From Planotetraspora kaengkrachanensis (GTDB lineage: Bacteria; Actinomycetota; Actinomycetes; Streptosporangiales; Streptosporangiaceae), in the NCBI RefSeq assembly GCF_016862895.1, contig NZ_BONV01000047.1:1-64000 (forward strand): DNA of 64,000 bases, in the 5' to 3' direction. The stretch's first letter is position 1; each line of letters starts with the position of its first letter. Under the pieces are notes generated by a model. That model did no database searches, was not told the origin of the DNA, and worked only from the letters and a program-made list of their open reading frames with translations. The position numbers and the translations under genes were made by a program. This document shows positions 27,073-36,001 of this stretch, in pieces.

Positions 27073-27870
27073 TCAGCGGGCCGCGTGCTTGATGAGGTCG
27101 GCGGCCACGGCGGGTTGGGAGATCATCGCGACGTGCGAGGCACCTACCTCGCGCACCTGCGACCCGGCCCGCCGCGCCATGAACCGCTGCGCCTCGGCGG
27201 GCAGCACCTGGTCGTTCCTGGCGACGAGGTAGTAGGAGGGAACGGTCTTCCACGCCGGGGCTCCGGAGGGCTCCCCGAGGGTGCGGGCGTCGGCGGGCCG
27301 CTGGCCGGCGTGCATCAGGTCGGTGGTGGATTTCGGTACGTCACCGGCGAAGACGTCGTGGAAGAACTCCTTCTTTATGTAGCCGTCGACGAGGCCCCCA
27401 CCGTAGGGGCGGAAGTCCAGCGCCGCCTCGTTGAGCTTGCTGCCCGGGAACCTCGTCTGCAGTTCCAGCAGCGACTCACCCTCGTCGGGGGCGAACGCGG
27501 CCACGTAGACCAGTGCCTTCACGTTCGGGTTGTCGGCTGCGGCGTTCGTGGCGACGATCCCGCCGTAGGAGTGAGCGGCCACGACGATCGGGCCGCTGAG
27601 GGTGGCGAGAACACTGGCCAGGTAGGCCGAGTCGGTGGCCACGCTGCGCAGCGGGTTCGCGGGCGCGATGACCGGATGGCCGTCGCGGATGAGCTTGGCG
27701 GCGACGTCGTTCCACCCGGAGGCGTCGGCGAACGCGCCGTGCACGAGGACCACCGTGGGTTTGGGCTTGGCTTCCGTCCGGGAATGCGCCTGCGCCTCGG
27801 ACGTTCCCAGCAGCGCGCCGGTCGCGACCGCGGCGGATCCGGCCAGCACAGCTCGGCGAGTCGTCGTCAT
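27073..27870 (-). CDS. Tat-exported alpha/beta hydrolase, EstC-like
   Basis: 265-residue serine hydrolase with a twin-arginine signal (TTTRRAVLAGSAAVATGALL, cut near ~28). Mature protein has PTVVLVHGAFADASGWNDVA, nucleophile elbow AAHSYGGIVATNAA and catalytic His in GASHVAM near the end; KALVYVAAFAPDEGESLLEL is the family block. Closest in-window relative is 40442-41245, which is Sec- rather than Tat-type. Start ATG 27870 follows GAAAGG. First gene of a two-gene operon with the MFS fusion, so an exported esterase and an efflux protein share a promoter, as expected for resistance or uptake of an esterified compound. Confidence 0.88.
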   Translation of the reverse strand: MTTTRRAVLAGSAAVATGALLGTSEAQAHSRTEAKPKPTVVLVHGAFADASGWNDVAAKLIRDGHPVIAPANPLRSVATDSAYLASVLATLSGPIVVAAHSYGGIVATNAAADNPNVKALVYVAAFAPDEGESLLELQTRFPGSKLNEAALDFRPYGGGLVDGYIKKEFFHDVFAGDVPKSTTDLMHAGQRPADARTLGEPSGAPAWKTVPSYYLVARNDQVLPAEAQRFMARRAGSQVREVGASHVAMISQPAVAADLIKHAAR

Positions 27871-27930
27871 GATGTTGTACCTTTCACCTCGAATTGCGGT
27901 CAATGTTGATTCCAGGCACTTGACGATCAC

Positions 27931-27945
27931 TGAACGAGCGATTCA
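27931..27945. promoter_or_regulatory. Weak palindrome in divergent promoter region
   Basis: TGAACGAGCGATTCA has TGAA/TTCA ends and lies between the divergent hydrolase (27870) and 2TM (27980) genes. Candidate operator for an unlinked TetR-type regulator; imperfect centre. Confidence 0.3.
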
Positions 27946-27979
27946 ATCGTCGTCCAGTACGCCGATTTAGCCTGCGGCC

Positions 27980-28195
27980 ATGAAATCGGCGAAAAGTGAA
28001 AGCACCCGGATCTGGGGCCTGCGGTTCCACCTGCTCTTCTACGTCCTGAGCAATCTGGCTCAGGTCATCGTGTGGTGGGTCTACGACCCCGACCACTTTT
28101 TCTGGCCCCTGTGGTCGATCGTCTTCTGGGGCATCGGGCTGGCCTTCCATTTCTGGGGTGTCTACTCGCCGCCCAAATCCAGAACCGAGTACTGA
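27980..28195 (+). CDS. 2TM-domain small membrane protein
   Basis: 71-residue protein with two predicted transmembrane helices (~15-35, FHLLFYVLSNLAQVIVWWVY; ~42-62, LWSIVFWGIGLAFHFWGVYS) separated by a short DPDHF turn. It has the length and pattern of the 2TM family (histidine-kinase-associated or orphan). It ends 3 bases before the methyltransferase start, so co-transcribed. Function unknown. Confidence 0.75.
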   Translation: MKSAKSESTRIWGLRFHLLFYVLSNLAQVIVWWVYDPDHFFWPLWSIVFWGIGLAFHFWGVYSPPKSRTEY

Positions 28196-28198
28196 GCC

Positions 28199-28777
28199 GT
28201 GTCGTTCTTCGCCGAGTTCGTGCGCGCCCCCATGACGGTCGGTGCGGTCGCGCCGAGCGGTCCGGCGCTGGCCATGGCCGCGACGGCGGTGGTGCCCCGG
28301 ACCGGTTCCCCGGTCGTGGTGGAACTCGGTCCGGGCACCGGCGCCTTCACCGGCGCCATCCAGCGGCGCCTCGCGGGTCGCGGCCGGCACATCGCCGTCG
28401 AGATCAACCCGCGGTTCGCATGGCGGCTGGCCGAACTCCATCCGGCGGTCGACGTCGTGACCGCGGACGCGGCCGGCCTTGCCACGGTGCTCACGCAGCG
28501 CGGGCTCAACGAGGCCGATGTCGTGGTCAGCGGCCTTCCGTGGGCGGCGTTCTCCGAGAAGAGGCAGCGTGACGTGCTGTCCTCGGTGTCCGCCGCGCTG
28601 CCGCCGCACGGCGTGTTCACCACCTTCGCGTACGTGCACGCCCGATGGGCACCACCCGCGCGGGTGCTGCTGCGATCACTGCGGTCACGCTTCGACGAGG
28701 TCGTCGTCAGCCGGACGGTGTGGGCCAACCTCCCGCCCGCGCTGGTCTACTACTGCCGTCGCCCCAACACCCGCTGA
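28199..28777 (+). CDS. Class I SAM methyltransferase (phospholipid N-methyltransferase-like)
   Basis: 192-residue methyltransferase from GTG 28199. N-terminal amphipathic segment MSFFAEFVRAPMTVGAVAPS is typical of PmtA/rRNA-dimethylase-like enzymes, followed by the SAM loop VVELGPGTGAFTGAI (~41-55), acidic strand-end HIAVEINPRF and the substrate motif SGLPWAAF (~105), as in lipid N-methyltransferases (NLPW/xGLPW). No own ribosome site beyond GAGCC; coupled to the 2TM gene 3 bases upstream. Likely acts at the membrane surface on phospholipid or isoprenoid amines; this is inference. Confidence 0.85.
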   Translation: MSFFAEFVRAPMTVGAVAPSGPALAMAATAVVPRTGSPVVVELGPGTGAFTGAIQRRLAGRGRHIAVEINPRFAWRLAELHPAVDVVTADAAGLATVLTQRGLNEADVVVSGLPWAAFSEKRQRDVLSSVSAALPPHGVFTTFAYVHARWAPPARVLLRSLRSRFDEVVVSRTVWANLPPALVYYCRRPNTR

Positions 28778-28842
28778 ACGGTCAGGTCGGCGAGCAGTCG
28801 CTCTTCCGCACAGACTGCCAGAACTTGTCGGTAGGCCCCAGA

Positions 28843-29727
28843 ATGTCCGCCATGGATTCCCCCTTGGTCCTGGCCAGTCTGCCTTTCGCCCTCGGCATCG
28901 TCATGCTCGGCCTGGGTCTCGGCCTGACTCTGGACGACTTCCGGCGGGTGGGCCAGTATCCGAAGGCGGCCGTGGTCGCGCTGCTGTGCCAGGTCGTGCT
29001 GCTGCCGGCGATCTGCTTCGGCCTGGTGGTGGCGTTCCGGCTCCCGCCGGAACTGGCGGTCGGGATGATGGTGGTCGCGGCGTCGCCCGGTGGCCCCACG
29101 GCCAACCTGTTCAGTCACCTGTTCGGCGGGAACGTCGCGCTGAACGTCACGCTCACCGCGGTCAACTCGGTGCTGGTCGTGGTCACCCTGCCGATCGTGG
29201 TGAACCTCTCGGCCGGGTACTTCCTCCCCGGCGGGGCCACCCTCGGGCTGCAGTTCGACAAGTTGCAGCAGGTCTTCGTGATGGTGCTCGGGCCGGTCGC
29301 GATCGGGATGCTCGTGCGCGCGCTGGCACCGCGGGTGGCGCAGCGGCTCAACCTCCCCGTCCGGGTGCTGTCAGTCGTGGTCCTCGTCACGGTCATCTCC
29401 GCAGTGCTGTACGGGGAGCGGGAGAACCTCGTCGACTATTTCGTCTCGGTGGGGCTGGCCGTGCTGGCTTTCAACATCGTGAGCCTGCTGATCGGCTACG
29501 GCGTGCCGCGCCTGGCCGGCGTCGACCACGGCGCGGCCACCGCGGCCGGGTTCGAGATCGGCATCCACAACACCGCGCTCGCCATCACGATCGCGCTGAG
29601 CCCGGCGCTGTTGAACAGTGCCGAGATCGCCATCCCGGGCGCGGTGTACGGCATTGTCATGTTCTTCACGGCGCCCGGGTTCGGCTGGTTGATCAGCCGT
29701 CGAACGCGAACGAGGTCCGCCCTGTGA
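28843..29727 (+). CDS. Bile acid:sodium symporter-family transporter
   Basis: 294-residue integral membrane protein with nine or ten helices. The family signature is VVAASPGGPTANLFSHLFGG (~76-95), the crossover region binding Na+, and a second crossing near EIGIHNTALAITIALSP (~240). Members move organic anions or pantothenate-like acids with sodium. Start ATG 28843; ATG 28852 is possible. 65 bases after the methyltransferase, same strand, so probably the third gene of the operon. Ends at the bidirectional hairpin 29762-29793. Confidence 0.88.
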   Translation: MSAMDSPLVLASLPFALGIVMLGLGLGLTLDDFRRVGQYPKAAVVALLCQVVLLPAICFGLVVAFRLPPELAVGMMVVAASPGGPTANLFSHLFGGNVALNVTLTAVNSVLVVVTLPIVVNLSAGYFLPGGATLGLQFDKLQQVFVMVLGPVAIGMLVRALAPRVAQRLNLPVRVLSVVVLVTVISAVLYGERENLVDYFVSVGLAVLAFNIVSLLIGYGVPRLAGVDHGAATAAGFEIGIHNTALAITIALSPALLNSAEIAIPGAVYGIVMFFTAPGFGWLISRRTRTRSAL

Positions 29728-29761
29728 CCCTTCTCGGCCCGTGTGGCCTGATGTCGTGATC

Positions 29762-29793
29762 CGACACCGAAGGCGGCTCCGCCGACGGTGTCG
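29762..29793. terminator. Bidirectional terminator between convergent genes
   Basis: Nested hairpin: outer stem CGACACCG / CGGTGTCG, inner GGCGG / CCGCC. It serves both the symporter (+) and the AfsR/SARP regulator (-), whose stop codons flank it. Confidence 0.75.
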
Positions 29794-29812
29794 CTCGTGC
29801 TGATCAGTGCGA

Positions 29813-32800
29813 TCAAAGCTCGGCAAGGAACCTCTCTGCGCGGCGGGCGAAGAGGTGAGACCCGCGTTCGCTGGACTGGTCGCGGGCTTTTTCGGCAGCG
29901 GCTCGTACGACTTCGGCGGGTTCGCCGCGGGCGTGGAGCAGGCGCGCCCGCAGCAGCAGGACAAGTCCTTCGGCGTAGCGTTGGCCGTAGGCCTCCAGTG
30001 CCTGGTCCGCTCGGTCGAGGGCGATGGCCGCCTTGTCCGGCCTACCGGCGGCCAACCACATCTCGGCGAGCAGTCCGTGGTGGTACGCGACGCCCCACCG
30101 CGGCGGGTCGACCAGCGTCCCGGCCACGAGCTGTTCGGCCTCCGCCGCGATACCGGCCGGGTCGTCACCGGCGAGGGCACGGGCCCAGTACCAGTTCAGC
30201 CGGATGTAGTGCTCCTGCTGAATGGCGGCGCGGCCGGTGCCCACGGCCGTCCACCGGTCGATCGTGCGTATCACCCAGCCCGCGTCACCGGCCATCGAGG
30301 CGATGATGGTGATGTAGTAGGCCCAGGTCGCGACCGCATACGAGTCGTCGGGGCCGTTCCACTCGTCGATCATGGCCCCCGCCGTCTCGACGTCACCGTG
30401 TAGCGCCGTCACGACGGCCAGCCAGCCGGGCCACTCACCCGAGACGTCACGCCGGATCGGGGTCTCGCTGTGCGAGGAGACGACCCCGTCGAGAAGGGCG
30501 GGGTCGTTCTCGCTGAAGCACCGGTATGCCACGCCGATGTTGCCGATGTCCCACTGATGCAGGCCCCAGGCTTGCCGGCCGTACACCCGGACGACCGGAT
30601 CGGAGGACGCCTCCCCTTGGTCGTACAGCCGGCGGACCAGACGAACCCGGTCCCACTCGAGGAAGGTGTAGGCCCCGAACAGGCGAGCGAACAGGAGGCC
30701 CGCGGCGTCTACCTCCCGGCCGAGTTGGCGGGCCAGAAGTTCCGCTCGCTCCAGCAGATCGAAAGTCGTGCCGCCGAACCCGGCCTGCCGACGCGGGGCG
30801 ATGGCGAGGAGCGAGAGGGCGGAGAGCTCGAGTTCCGGGAGCCCGGCGGTCCGCGCGATCTGGGCGGCTGATTCCAGGTGCCGATCTGCGGCGGCGAAAG
30901 CGAGCTTGGCCGCCGCGCGGCGACCTGCGCGCTTCAGCGCCTCCGCGGTACGAACCGGGTCGGCGAGGGGCCTGGCGGCCCACAGGTGGAAGGCGAGGCG
31001 TTCGGTGATGGACTCGTCGTCCGCCTGGCCTTCTTCGAGCGCGTCCGCGACCCGCAGGTGCAGCCGGATTGCCCGCCCGTGCGCCGTGGTCTCCGTGACC
31101 GATTCGCGAACCAGGTCGTGCGCGAAGCGCCACGCGAACGGGTCCTCCGGCTCCGATTCGAGCAGGCCGAGCGCGCGCAGCGGTTCGAGGCGTTCGAGAC
31201 AGTCCGCGACGTCGGCGCCGGCGGCTCGGGCGAGTAAGCCGAGGTCGACGTCGCGGCCGATCAGCGCCGCGACCTGCAAGAGGTCGCGAGCGTTGTCGTC
31301 GAGGCCGGCCATGCGATCGCGGACGACGTCTCGCACGGTGGACGGCACCCCGGCACGGGCCGACGCGTCACCGTCACCGAGCGCGCCACGGTCGCTGAGA
31401 AGCCGCGCCAGTTCGCGGACGAAGAAGGGATTGCCGGCGGTGCGGACGTGGATGTTGTGGGCGATGTCCGTGCTGGGTTCGTGGCCGGTCTCGCGGCGGA
31501 TGAGTTCGGCCACGGCGGTCAGACCGAGCGGGCCGAGCCGGATCCTGCGGTGGCTGGGCAGCCGGCTGGCGGCGGCCAGTGCCCGCGAAAGGTCGGAGCC
31601 GGGTGTCGGTGCGCGGTCGCGAAGGGCGCCGATGATCGCGGTGCCGGTGGGTAGCCGGCCCACCATGTGGCTGAACAGCTGGAGCGAGGCGGCATCGATC
31701 CATTGAAGATCGTCCATGACCAGTAGCATCGGCTGTTCGGCCGAAGCCTGGCCGATGACAGTGACGACCTGCTCGAACAGGCGGAACTGGGCACGGCTGC
31801 CGGCAACCGGCGGCGCGGCGTCATCGTCTCCGGATTCGAGGAGACGACCGAGTTCGCCGGCCCGCCACTTCTCACGCGCCGACGCGGGCAGGCTGTCGAC
31901 GACAACGGTGAGTGCCTGCTCCCATGGCCACATCGACGGTGTTCCGTCGCCCTCCAAACAGGAAGCCCAGACGACGAGCGCGCCGCGCCGGTCCGCGACG
32001 GCGGCGGCCTCTTCCAGCAGGCGCGTCTTCCCCGAGCCCGGTTCGCCTTCGACGATGGCGAGCCCGGTCCGGCCGGTGAGCGCCGCCTCGATGGCCTGCC
32101 GCAGTACGCCGAGTTCCTCGCCCCTGCCGACCAGTCCGGCCGCCTGCCTCGCCGGCGCCCGGTCACCGTCATTCTCCGTGCTCGTCGCCACCGGCGGACT
32201 TGAGGCCTGCGTCAGCACACGCAGGTGCGCGGCCTGCAGCGCCGGGCCGGGGTCGATGCCGAGCTCCTCGGCGAGGCGGTCACGGACCGCGTGAAACGCT
32301 GACAGCGCCTCCGCCTGCCGTCCAGCTGCGCCGAGGGTGGTGATGAGGCCGGCATGTACGGGTTCGTGGAACAGCGCCATCGACGCGGCCAACTGCAACG
32401 GCGGGATCACTCGCTCCGGTCGATGTAACGCCACGGCCAGTTCGGCCGCTGCCGCGCAGGCGACGTGGAACTCGTCGTCGAGGGCGGCCAAGACCGGCAT
32501 CGCGATCGATCCATAGGAAAGTCCGTCCCCCGCGGGTCCCTGCCAGAGGCCGAGCGCTGTGACGTAGTGGTCGAGCGCCACTTCGCGAGCTTGCTCGGCG
32601 AGGGCGGCCTGGGCGGCTTCGAGGAGTTCCCGGAACGTGACGAGGTCGAGCGTGCCGGGTCCGGCGCTGAACACGTACGCGTCGCCGCGGCGGTGCAGGT
32701 ACGTACCGGCTGCCCGGGCGGGGACCGCGGGTTCGAGCACCCGCCGCAACGCCCCGACGTACTTCTGGATGATGTTGAGCGCGCTGGCGGGGGCGTCCTC

Positions 32801-33016
32801 GGCCCAGATCAGGTCGATCAATTCTCTCGTGCTGACGGGACGGCCCACGCGCGCCAGGAGCAGGGCCAACAGCTGCGCCTGCTGTCGGGGGCCGGCGTCC
32901 AGTTCGACGCCATCGCGCCACAACCGCAACGGACCGAGGATCTGCAGGCGCAGCGAACCGGCGCCGACCAACAGACCTTCGCCGTCGGGCCTAACGGGAC
33001 GGGCCGGCCCAGTCAC
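29813..33016 (-). CDS. AfsR/SARP-family giant regulator with AAA/STAND ATPase
   Basis: About 1067 residues. An OmpR-like winged helix (LRLQILGPLRLWRDGVELDA at ~20-40) plus BTAD domain (~110-255; RLAEELGIDPGPALQAAHLR) define a SARP. Then an AAA ATPase module with Walker A EGEPGSGKTRLLEEAA and Walker B LLVMDDLQWID (~300-560), and a helical TPR-like C-terminus. SARPs activate antibiotic or secondary-metabolism genes. Start GTG 33016 picked because GGGAG is 9 bases upstream and the winged helix follows; longer in-frame sequence has no domain. Divergent from the DUF4188-like gene at 33475. Target unknown. Confidence 0.88.
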   Translation of the reverse strand: MTGPARPVRPDGEGLLVGAGSLRLQILGPLRLWRDGVELDAGPRQQAQLLALLLARVGRPVSTRELIDLIWAEDAPASALNIIQKYVGALRRVLEPAVPARAAGTYLHRRGDAYVFSAGPGTLDLVTFRELLEAAQAALAEQAREVALDHYVTALGLWQGPAGDGLSYGSIAMPVLAALDDEFHVACAAAAELAVALHRPERVIPPLQLAASMALFHEPVHAGLITTLGAAGRQAEALSAFHAVRDRLAEELGIDPGPALQAAHLRVLTQASSPPVATSTENDGDRAPARQAAGLVGRGEELGVLRQAIEAALTGRTGLAIVEGEPGSGKTRLLEEAAAVADRRGALVVWASCLEGDGTPSMWPWEQALTVVVDSLPASAREKWRAGELGRLLESGDDDAAPPVAGSRAQFRLFEQVVTVIGQASAEQPMLLVMDDLQWIDAASLQLFSHMVGRLPTGTAIIGALRDRAPTPGSDLSRALAAASRLPSHRRIRLGPLGLTAVAELIRRETGHEPSTDIAHNIHVRTAGNPFFVRELARLLSDRGALGDGDASARAGVPSTVRDVVRDRMAGLDDNARDLLQVAALIGRDVDLGLLARAAGADVADCLERLEPLRALGLLESEPEDPFAWRFAHDLVRESVTETTAHGRAIRLHLRVADALEEGQADDESITERLAFHLWAARPLADPVRTAEALKRAGRRAAAKLAFAAADRHLESAAQIARTAGLPELELSALSLLAIAPRRQAGFGGTTFDLLERAELLARQLGREVDAAGLLFARLFGAYTFLEWDRVRLVRRLYDQGEASSDPVVRVYGRQAWGLHQWDIGNIGVAYRCFSENDPALLDGVVSSHSETPIRRDVSGEWPGWLAVVTALHGDVETAGAMIDEWNGPDDSYAVATWAYYITIIASMAGDAGWVIRTIDRWTAVGTGRAAIQQEHYIRLNWYWARALAGDDPAGIAAEAEQLVAGTLVDPPRWGVAYHHGLLAEMWLAAGRPDKAAIALDRADQALEAYGQRYAEGLVLLLRARLLHARGEPAEVVRAAAEKARDQSSERGSHLFARRAERFLAEL

Positions 33017-33474
33017 GTCTGTCGACTCCCGGATGGGCAGTACAAATTTGTCCGCCTGCGACCCGCTTCGGACCGCAGTGCGCACCGAGTCTACTGGTCC
33101 AGGATTGGTCGCAGAAGGGGCGGCGGACACGCCACCCAGGCCGGGTTGAAGGCACGAGCGGAACTGCCGGAAAGGCGTGATCGAGCACGTCTGTCGCGGC
33201 GAGCACCAGGTGGTGCCGACCTTTAGATGCGTACGTTTGTGGGCGGCAACGGCTGCGACCCGGGCGGCCGTTCGGGCGACAGGGAAGTCGCCGTTCACTA
33301 CTTCCGATATTCGTTCAGTAGTAGTCAAGTCCGCATTCGTATGTTGAGGCTGGGGCGCCGATGAGGCGGTCCTACGCTCGCCGTGACCTCCTTGAAAGCG
33401 ACGACCCGTCCGCGCAGGTACATGACCTGCCTCCCACACCAGCCCCTGCGTAACCGAGCCATAAGGAGCGTTGG
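33017..33474. other. Divergent regulatory region with ACTACT/AGTAGT inverted repeat
   Basis: About 460 bases between the SARP and the DUF4188-like gene. An inverted repeat ACTACT (33297-33302) / AGTAGT (33317-33322), centre spacing 14, lies in the middle and may be a regulator-binding site. No other gene seen. Ends with ribosome site AAGGAG for 33475. Confidence 0.5.
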
Positions 33475-33981
33475 ATGCCGACTCGCGTGAACCGGCAGAC
33501 CGTCGATCTATCCGCCTATCCCGACCTCATTGTCCTGTACCTCGGCATGCGGGTGAATCGTCTGTACGGGATCAGGACCTTCTTCAGCTTCGGCCGGAAG
33601 ATCAGTGAGTCGGTCGCGGGCAAGCCGGACGGGCTGCTGCTGCACGAGCCCGTGTACTACTCGTTCTTCCCGATGAACATGGGGATGCGCCAGTACTGGC
33701 GGGACCTGCCGTCGCTGCTCGCCTTTGCCCGGTCCGAGCCGCATCGGGAGTGGTGGCTGGACTTCCTGCGGGACTCGGGCGGGACCGGTTTCTGGCACGA
33801 GACGTACTCGATCAGGGGCGGCATGGAGGCCGTCTACGACGACGTGCCCAAGCCGCTCGGGTTCGGACGGTTCGCCGGGATCCGGCGCGCTCGTGGACCC
33901 ATGTTCGGTTCCGCGGCTCGCCTGGGACGCACCGAGCACGGCAGCCCGGTCCTGAGCGAGACCGACCTCTACGAGTCCTAG
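33475..33981 (+). CDS. DUF4188 / monooxygenase-like protein
   Basis: 168-residue protein. The pattern LIVLYLGMRVNRLYGIRTFF, MRQYWRDLPSLLAFARS, FLRDSGGTGFWHETYSI and MEAVYDDVP matches the DUF4188 family, small ferredoxin-like-fold proteins often annotated as monooxygenase-like or aldoxime-dehydratase-related. GFWHETY is the conserved core. ATG preceded by AAGGAG. Its stop overlaps that of the convergent WYL regulator by four bases. Divergent from the SARP gene, hence a possible target of it. Reaction unknown. Confidence 0.65.
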   Translation: MPTRVNRQTVDLSAYPDLIVLYLGMRVNRLYGIRTFFSFGRKISESVAGKPDGLLLHEPVYYSFFPMNMGMRQYWRDLPSLLAFARSEPHREWWLDFLRDSGGTGFWHETYSIRGGMEAVYDDVPKPLGFGRFAGIRRARGPMFGSAARLGRTEHGSPVLSETDLYES

Positions 33982-35000
33982 CTGTGTCTCATACAGGGCT
34001 TTTCTTTCACAGCGGATGAGTCACTCTCCTGCCGGAGATCCGGTACATCGTCGACTGAGAGTTCTTCGCCGGCGCGGCTCAGACGCGCTGCCAGCGTCCG
34101 AACATGGTCTCTGAGTTCGGGCGGCTCCAGGACCTGGAAATCGATGCCTTTGAGCGCCACGTAGACAGCGATCTGGTCCAATGAGGCGGCGCCGGCGTAG
34201 AAAAGGCAGGAGCGGTCGTCGTGTTTCTCCAGGCGCCCGGCGGTGGGTGAGGTGTGCTCGGCGACAACTTCGATCGGAGCGTGGAACAAGATCTTCGCCT
34301 GGAAGCGGTAGGGGGCTGAGGACAGGGCATCGGAGACGAAGGCGACCAGGTCCGTGCCCGGCTCCGGTCTGGGGGCGAAGCGTGGACCGGGTTGTGGTGC
34401 GGCGTCGATGCGGTCGACACGGAAGGTGCGCCAGTCATCGCGGTCCAGGTCGAAGGCCAGCAGGTACCAGCGGCGGCCGGTGTGGACCAGACGGTAGGGC
34501 TCGACGCGGCGCGTGCTTTGCCGGTAGCCGAAACGGATCCCCTCATGGGCGCGGCAGGAGGCGGCCAAGGCTGCCAGCAGGTTCGCGTCCACCGCCGGTC
34601 CAGGGCCGGTCAGCGGCAGGATCGCGGACTGCATCGCCGCCACCCGGTGGCGCAGGCGCGAGGGCAGGACCTGTTCGAGTTTGGCCAGCGCGCGCAGCGA
34701 CGTCTCCTCGATCCCCGAGACCGAGCCGGTGACGGCGGCACGGAGCCCGACGGCCACGGCAACGGCCTCCTCGTCCTCCAGGAGCAGCGGTGGGAGGGCA
34801 GCGCCGACGCCGAGACGGTAGCCGCCCGCCGTACCGGTGGCGGACTCGACCGGATAACCCAGTTCGCGCAGCCGATCGACGTCCCGCCGAACCGTGCGCG
34901 TCGTCACTCCCAACCGGTCGGCCAGTTCCGGACCAGGCCAGTCGGGCCGGGACTGCAGCATGGACAGCAGGCGTAGCAGCCGCGCCGAGGTCTCCAGCAT
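33978..35000 (-). CDS. YafY-type WYL-domain transcriptional regulator
   Basis: 340-residue regulator. HTH_11 wing-type domain at ~1-60 (LLSMLQSRPDWPGPELADRL, TTRTVRRDVDRLRELGYPVE), WYL domain at ~140-215 (YRLVHTGRRWYLLAFDLDRD, a degenerate WYL in which RWYLLAF keeps the core) and a WCX-like C-terminus. Ligands of WYL proteins are often small molecules or nucleic acids. Divergent from the NmrA-like SDR operon (35125) with a perfect palindrome between them at 35034-35052, the expected operator. Stop overlaps the convergent neighbour by 4 bases. Confidence 0.9.
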   Translation of the reverse strand: MLETSARLLRLLSMLQSRPDWPGPELADRLGVTTRTVRRDVDRLRELGYPVESATGTAGGYRLGVGAALPPLLLEDEEAVAVAVGLRAAVTGSVSGIEETSLRALAKLEQVLPSRLRHRVAAMQSAILPLTGPGPAVDANLLAALAASCRAHEGIRFGYRQSTRRVEPYRLVHTGRRWYLLAFDLDRDDWRTFRVDRIDAAPQPGPRFAPRPEPGTDLVAFVSDALSSAPYRFQAKILFHAPIEVVAEHTSPTAGRLEKHDDRSCLFYAGAASLDQIAVYVALKGIDFQVLEPPELRDHVRTLAARLSRAGEELSVDDVPDLRQESDSSAVKEKPCMRHS

Positions 35001-35033
35001 TCGCGGAAAACTCCTTGGGAATCGCCGTCAATC

Positions 35034-35052
35034 GAGGACAGAACCTGTCCTC
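35034..35052. promoter_or_regulatory. Palindromic operator between WYL regulator and SDR operon
   Basis: Perfect 8-bp inverted repeat GAGGACAG-AAC-CTGTCCTC, located in the 124-base divergent intergenic region. Most likely the binding site of the WYL regulator, which would autoregulate and control the SDR genes. Confidence 0.6.
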
Positions 35053-35124
35053 AGGGTTTCCTAGTGTCTCCCTTGCCGGCCCGAACAGGCCATGGCAGAA
35101 CCGCGCAAGCCAAGGGAGAACGTC

Positions 35125-35958
35125 ATGATCCTCGTCACCGGAGCCACCGGAAACGTCGGCCGCCACGTGCTGGACCTGCTGGTCGAGGACGGCCGCGCGG
35201 TCCGTGTGCTGACCCGTCGCCCGCAGAACGCGGTATGGCCGGCCGAAGTCGACGTCGTCGCCGGTGACCTGGCCGACGCCGCGTCGCTGGGCACGGCTTT
35301 GGCCGGCGCGGACACAGTGTTCTTGTTCGCCGTCCCCGGCAGCGGACCGGGTTTCGTCGCCGCCGCGCGACAGGCCGGAGTGCGCCGCGTGGTGCTGCTG
35401 TCCTCCGGCGCCGTCTCCGACGACGATGAGGTCCAGGACGGGCCGATCGCCTCGTACCACGCCGAGATCGAGCAGGCCCTGCGAGCCTCCGGCCTGGAGT
35501 GGACCTTCCTGCGGCCGGACGTCTTCGCCGCCAACACCCTGATGTGGGCCGGGCAGACCAAGTCCGGCGACGTGGTGCGCGGCGCCTACGCCGAGGCGGC
35601 AGCCGCGCCGGTCCACGAGGCCGACATCGCCGCCGTCGCCGCCGCGGCACTGACCCAGGACGGGCATGCGGGCCGCGTCTACGAGCTGACCGGGCCGGAG
35701 TCGCTGACCCATGCCGAGCAGGCCCGGATCCTCGGCGAGGTGCTCGGCCGGCCGATCCGGTTCGCCGAACTGCCCGCCGAGACGGTGCGGCAGGCGATGA
35801 GCGCGCACGTTCCGGCCCCGATCCTCGACGGGATCTTCAAAGTCTGGTCGGAATCCGTCGGCCGCGCCGCGCCGACCACCACCGACGTCGAGAAGGTCAC
35901 CGGCCGCCCGGCGCGCAGCTACCGCGAATGGGTGCTCGACCGCGCGACCGCCTTCTAA
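35125..35958 (+). CDS. NmrA-like NAD(P)-binding SDR
   Basis: 277-residue atypical short-chain dehydrogenase. Start MILVTGATGNVGRHVLDLL with the GATGNVG dinucleotide loop, VRVLTRRPQNA, LLSSGAVSDDD and HEADIAAVAAAALTQDGHAG are NmrA/azoreductase-like QOR2-type blocks; no YxxxK triad is present. Such enzymes act as NAD(P)H quinone reductases or redox sensors. ATG at 35125 after AAGGGAG. First gene of a two-gene unit divergent from the WYL regulator, 43 bases before the next gene. Confidence 0.88.
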   Translation: MILVTGATGNVGRHVLDLLVEDGRAVRVLTRRPQNAVWPAEVDVVAGDLADAASLGTALAGADTVFLFAVPGSGPGFVAAARQAGVRRVVLLSSGAVSDDDEVQDGPIASYHAEIEQALRASGLEWTFLRPDVFAANTLMWAGQTKSGDVVRGAYAEAAAAPVHEADIAAVAAAALTQDGHAGRVYELTGPESLTHAEQARILGEVLGRPIRFAELPAETVRQAMSAHVPAPILDGIFKVWSESVGRAAPTTTDVEKVTGRPARSYREWVLDRATAF

Positions 35959-36001
35959 GACCCCTGACCCGCCGCCCCGGAACCAAGGAGACAGCCTCCC
36001 C

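Noticed and set aside
28199-28777. rRNA adenine dimethylase (erm/ksgA) resistance gene
   Set aside because: SAM motif fits, but the N-terminus and the GLPW motif match lipid N-methyltransferases and the rRNA-binding C-terminal domain is absent.
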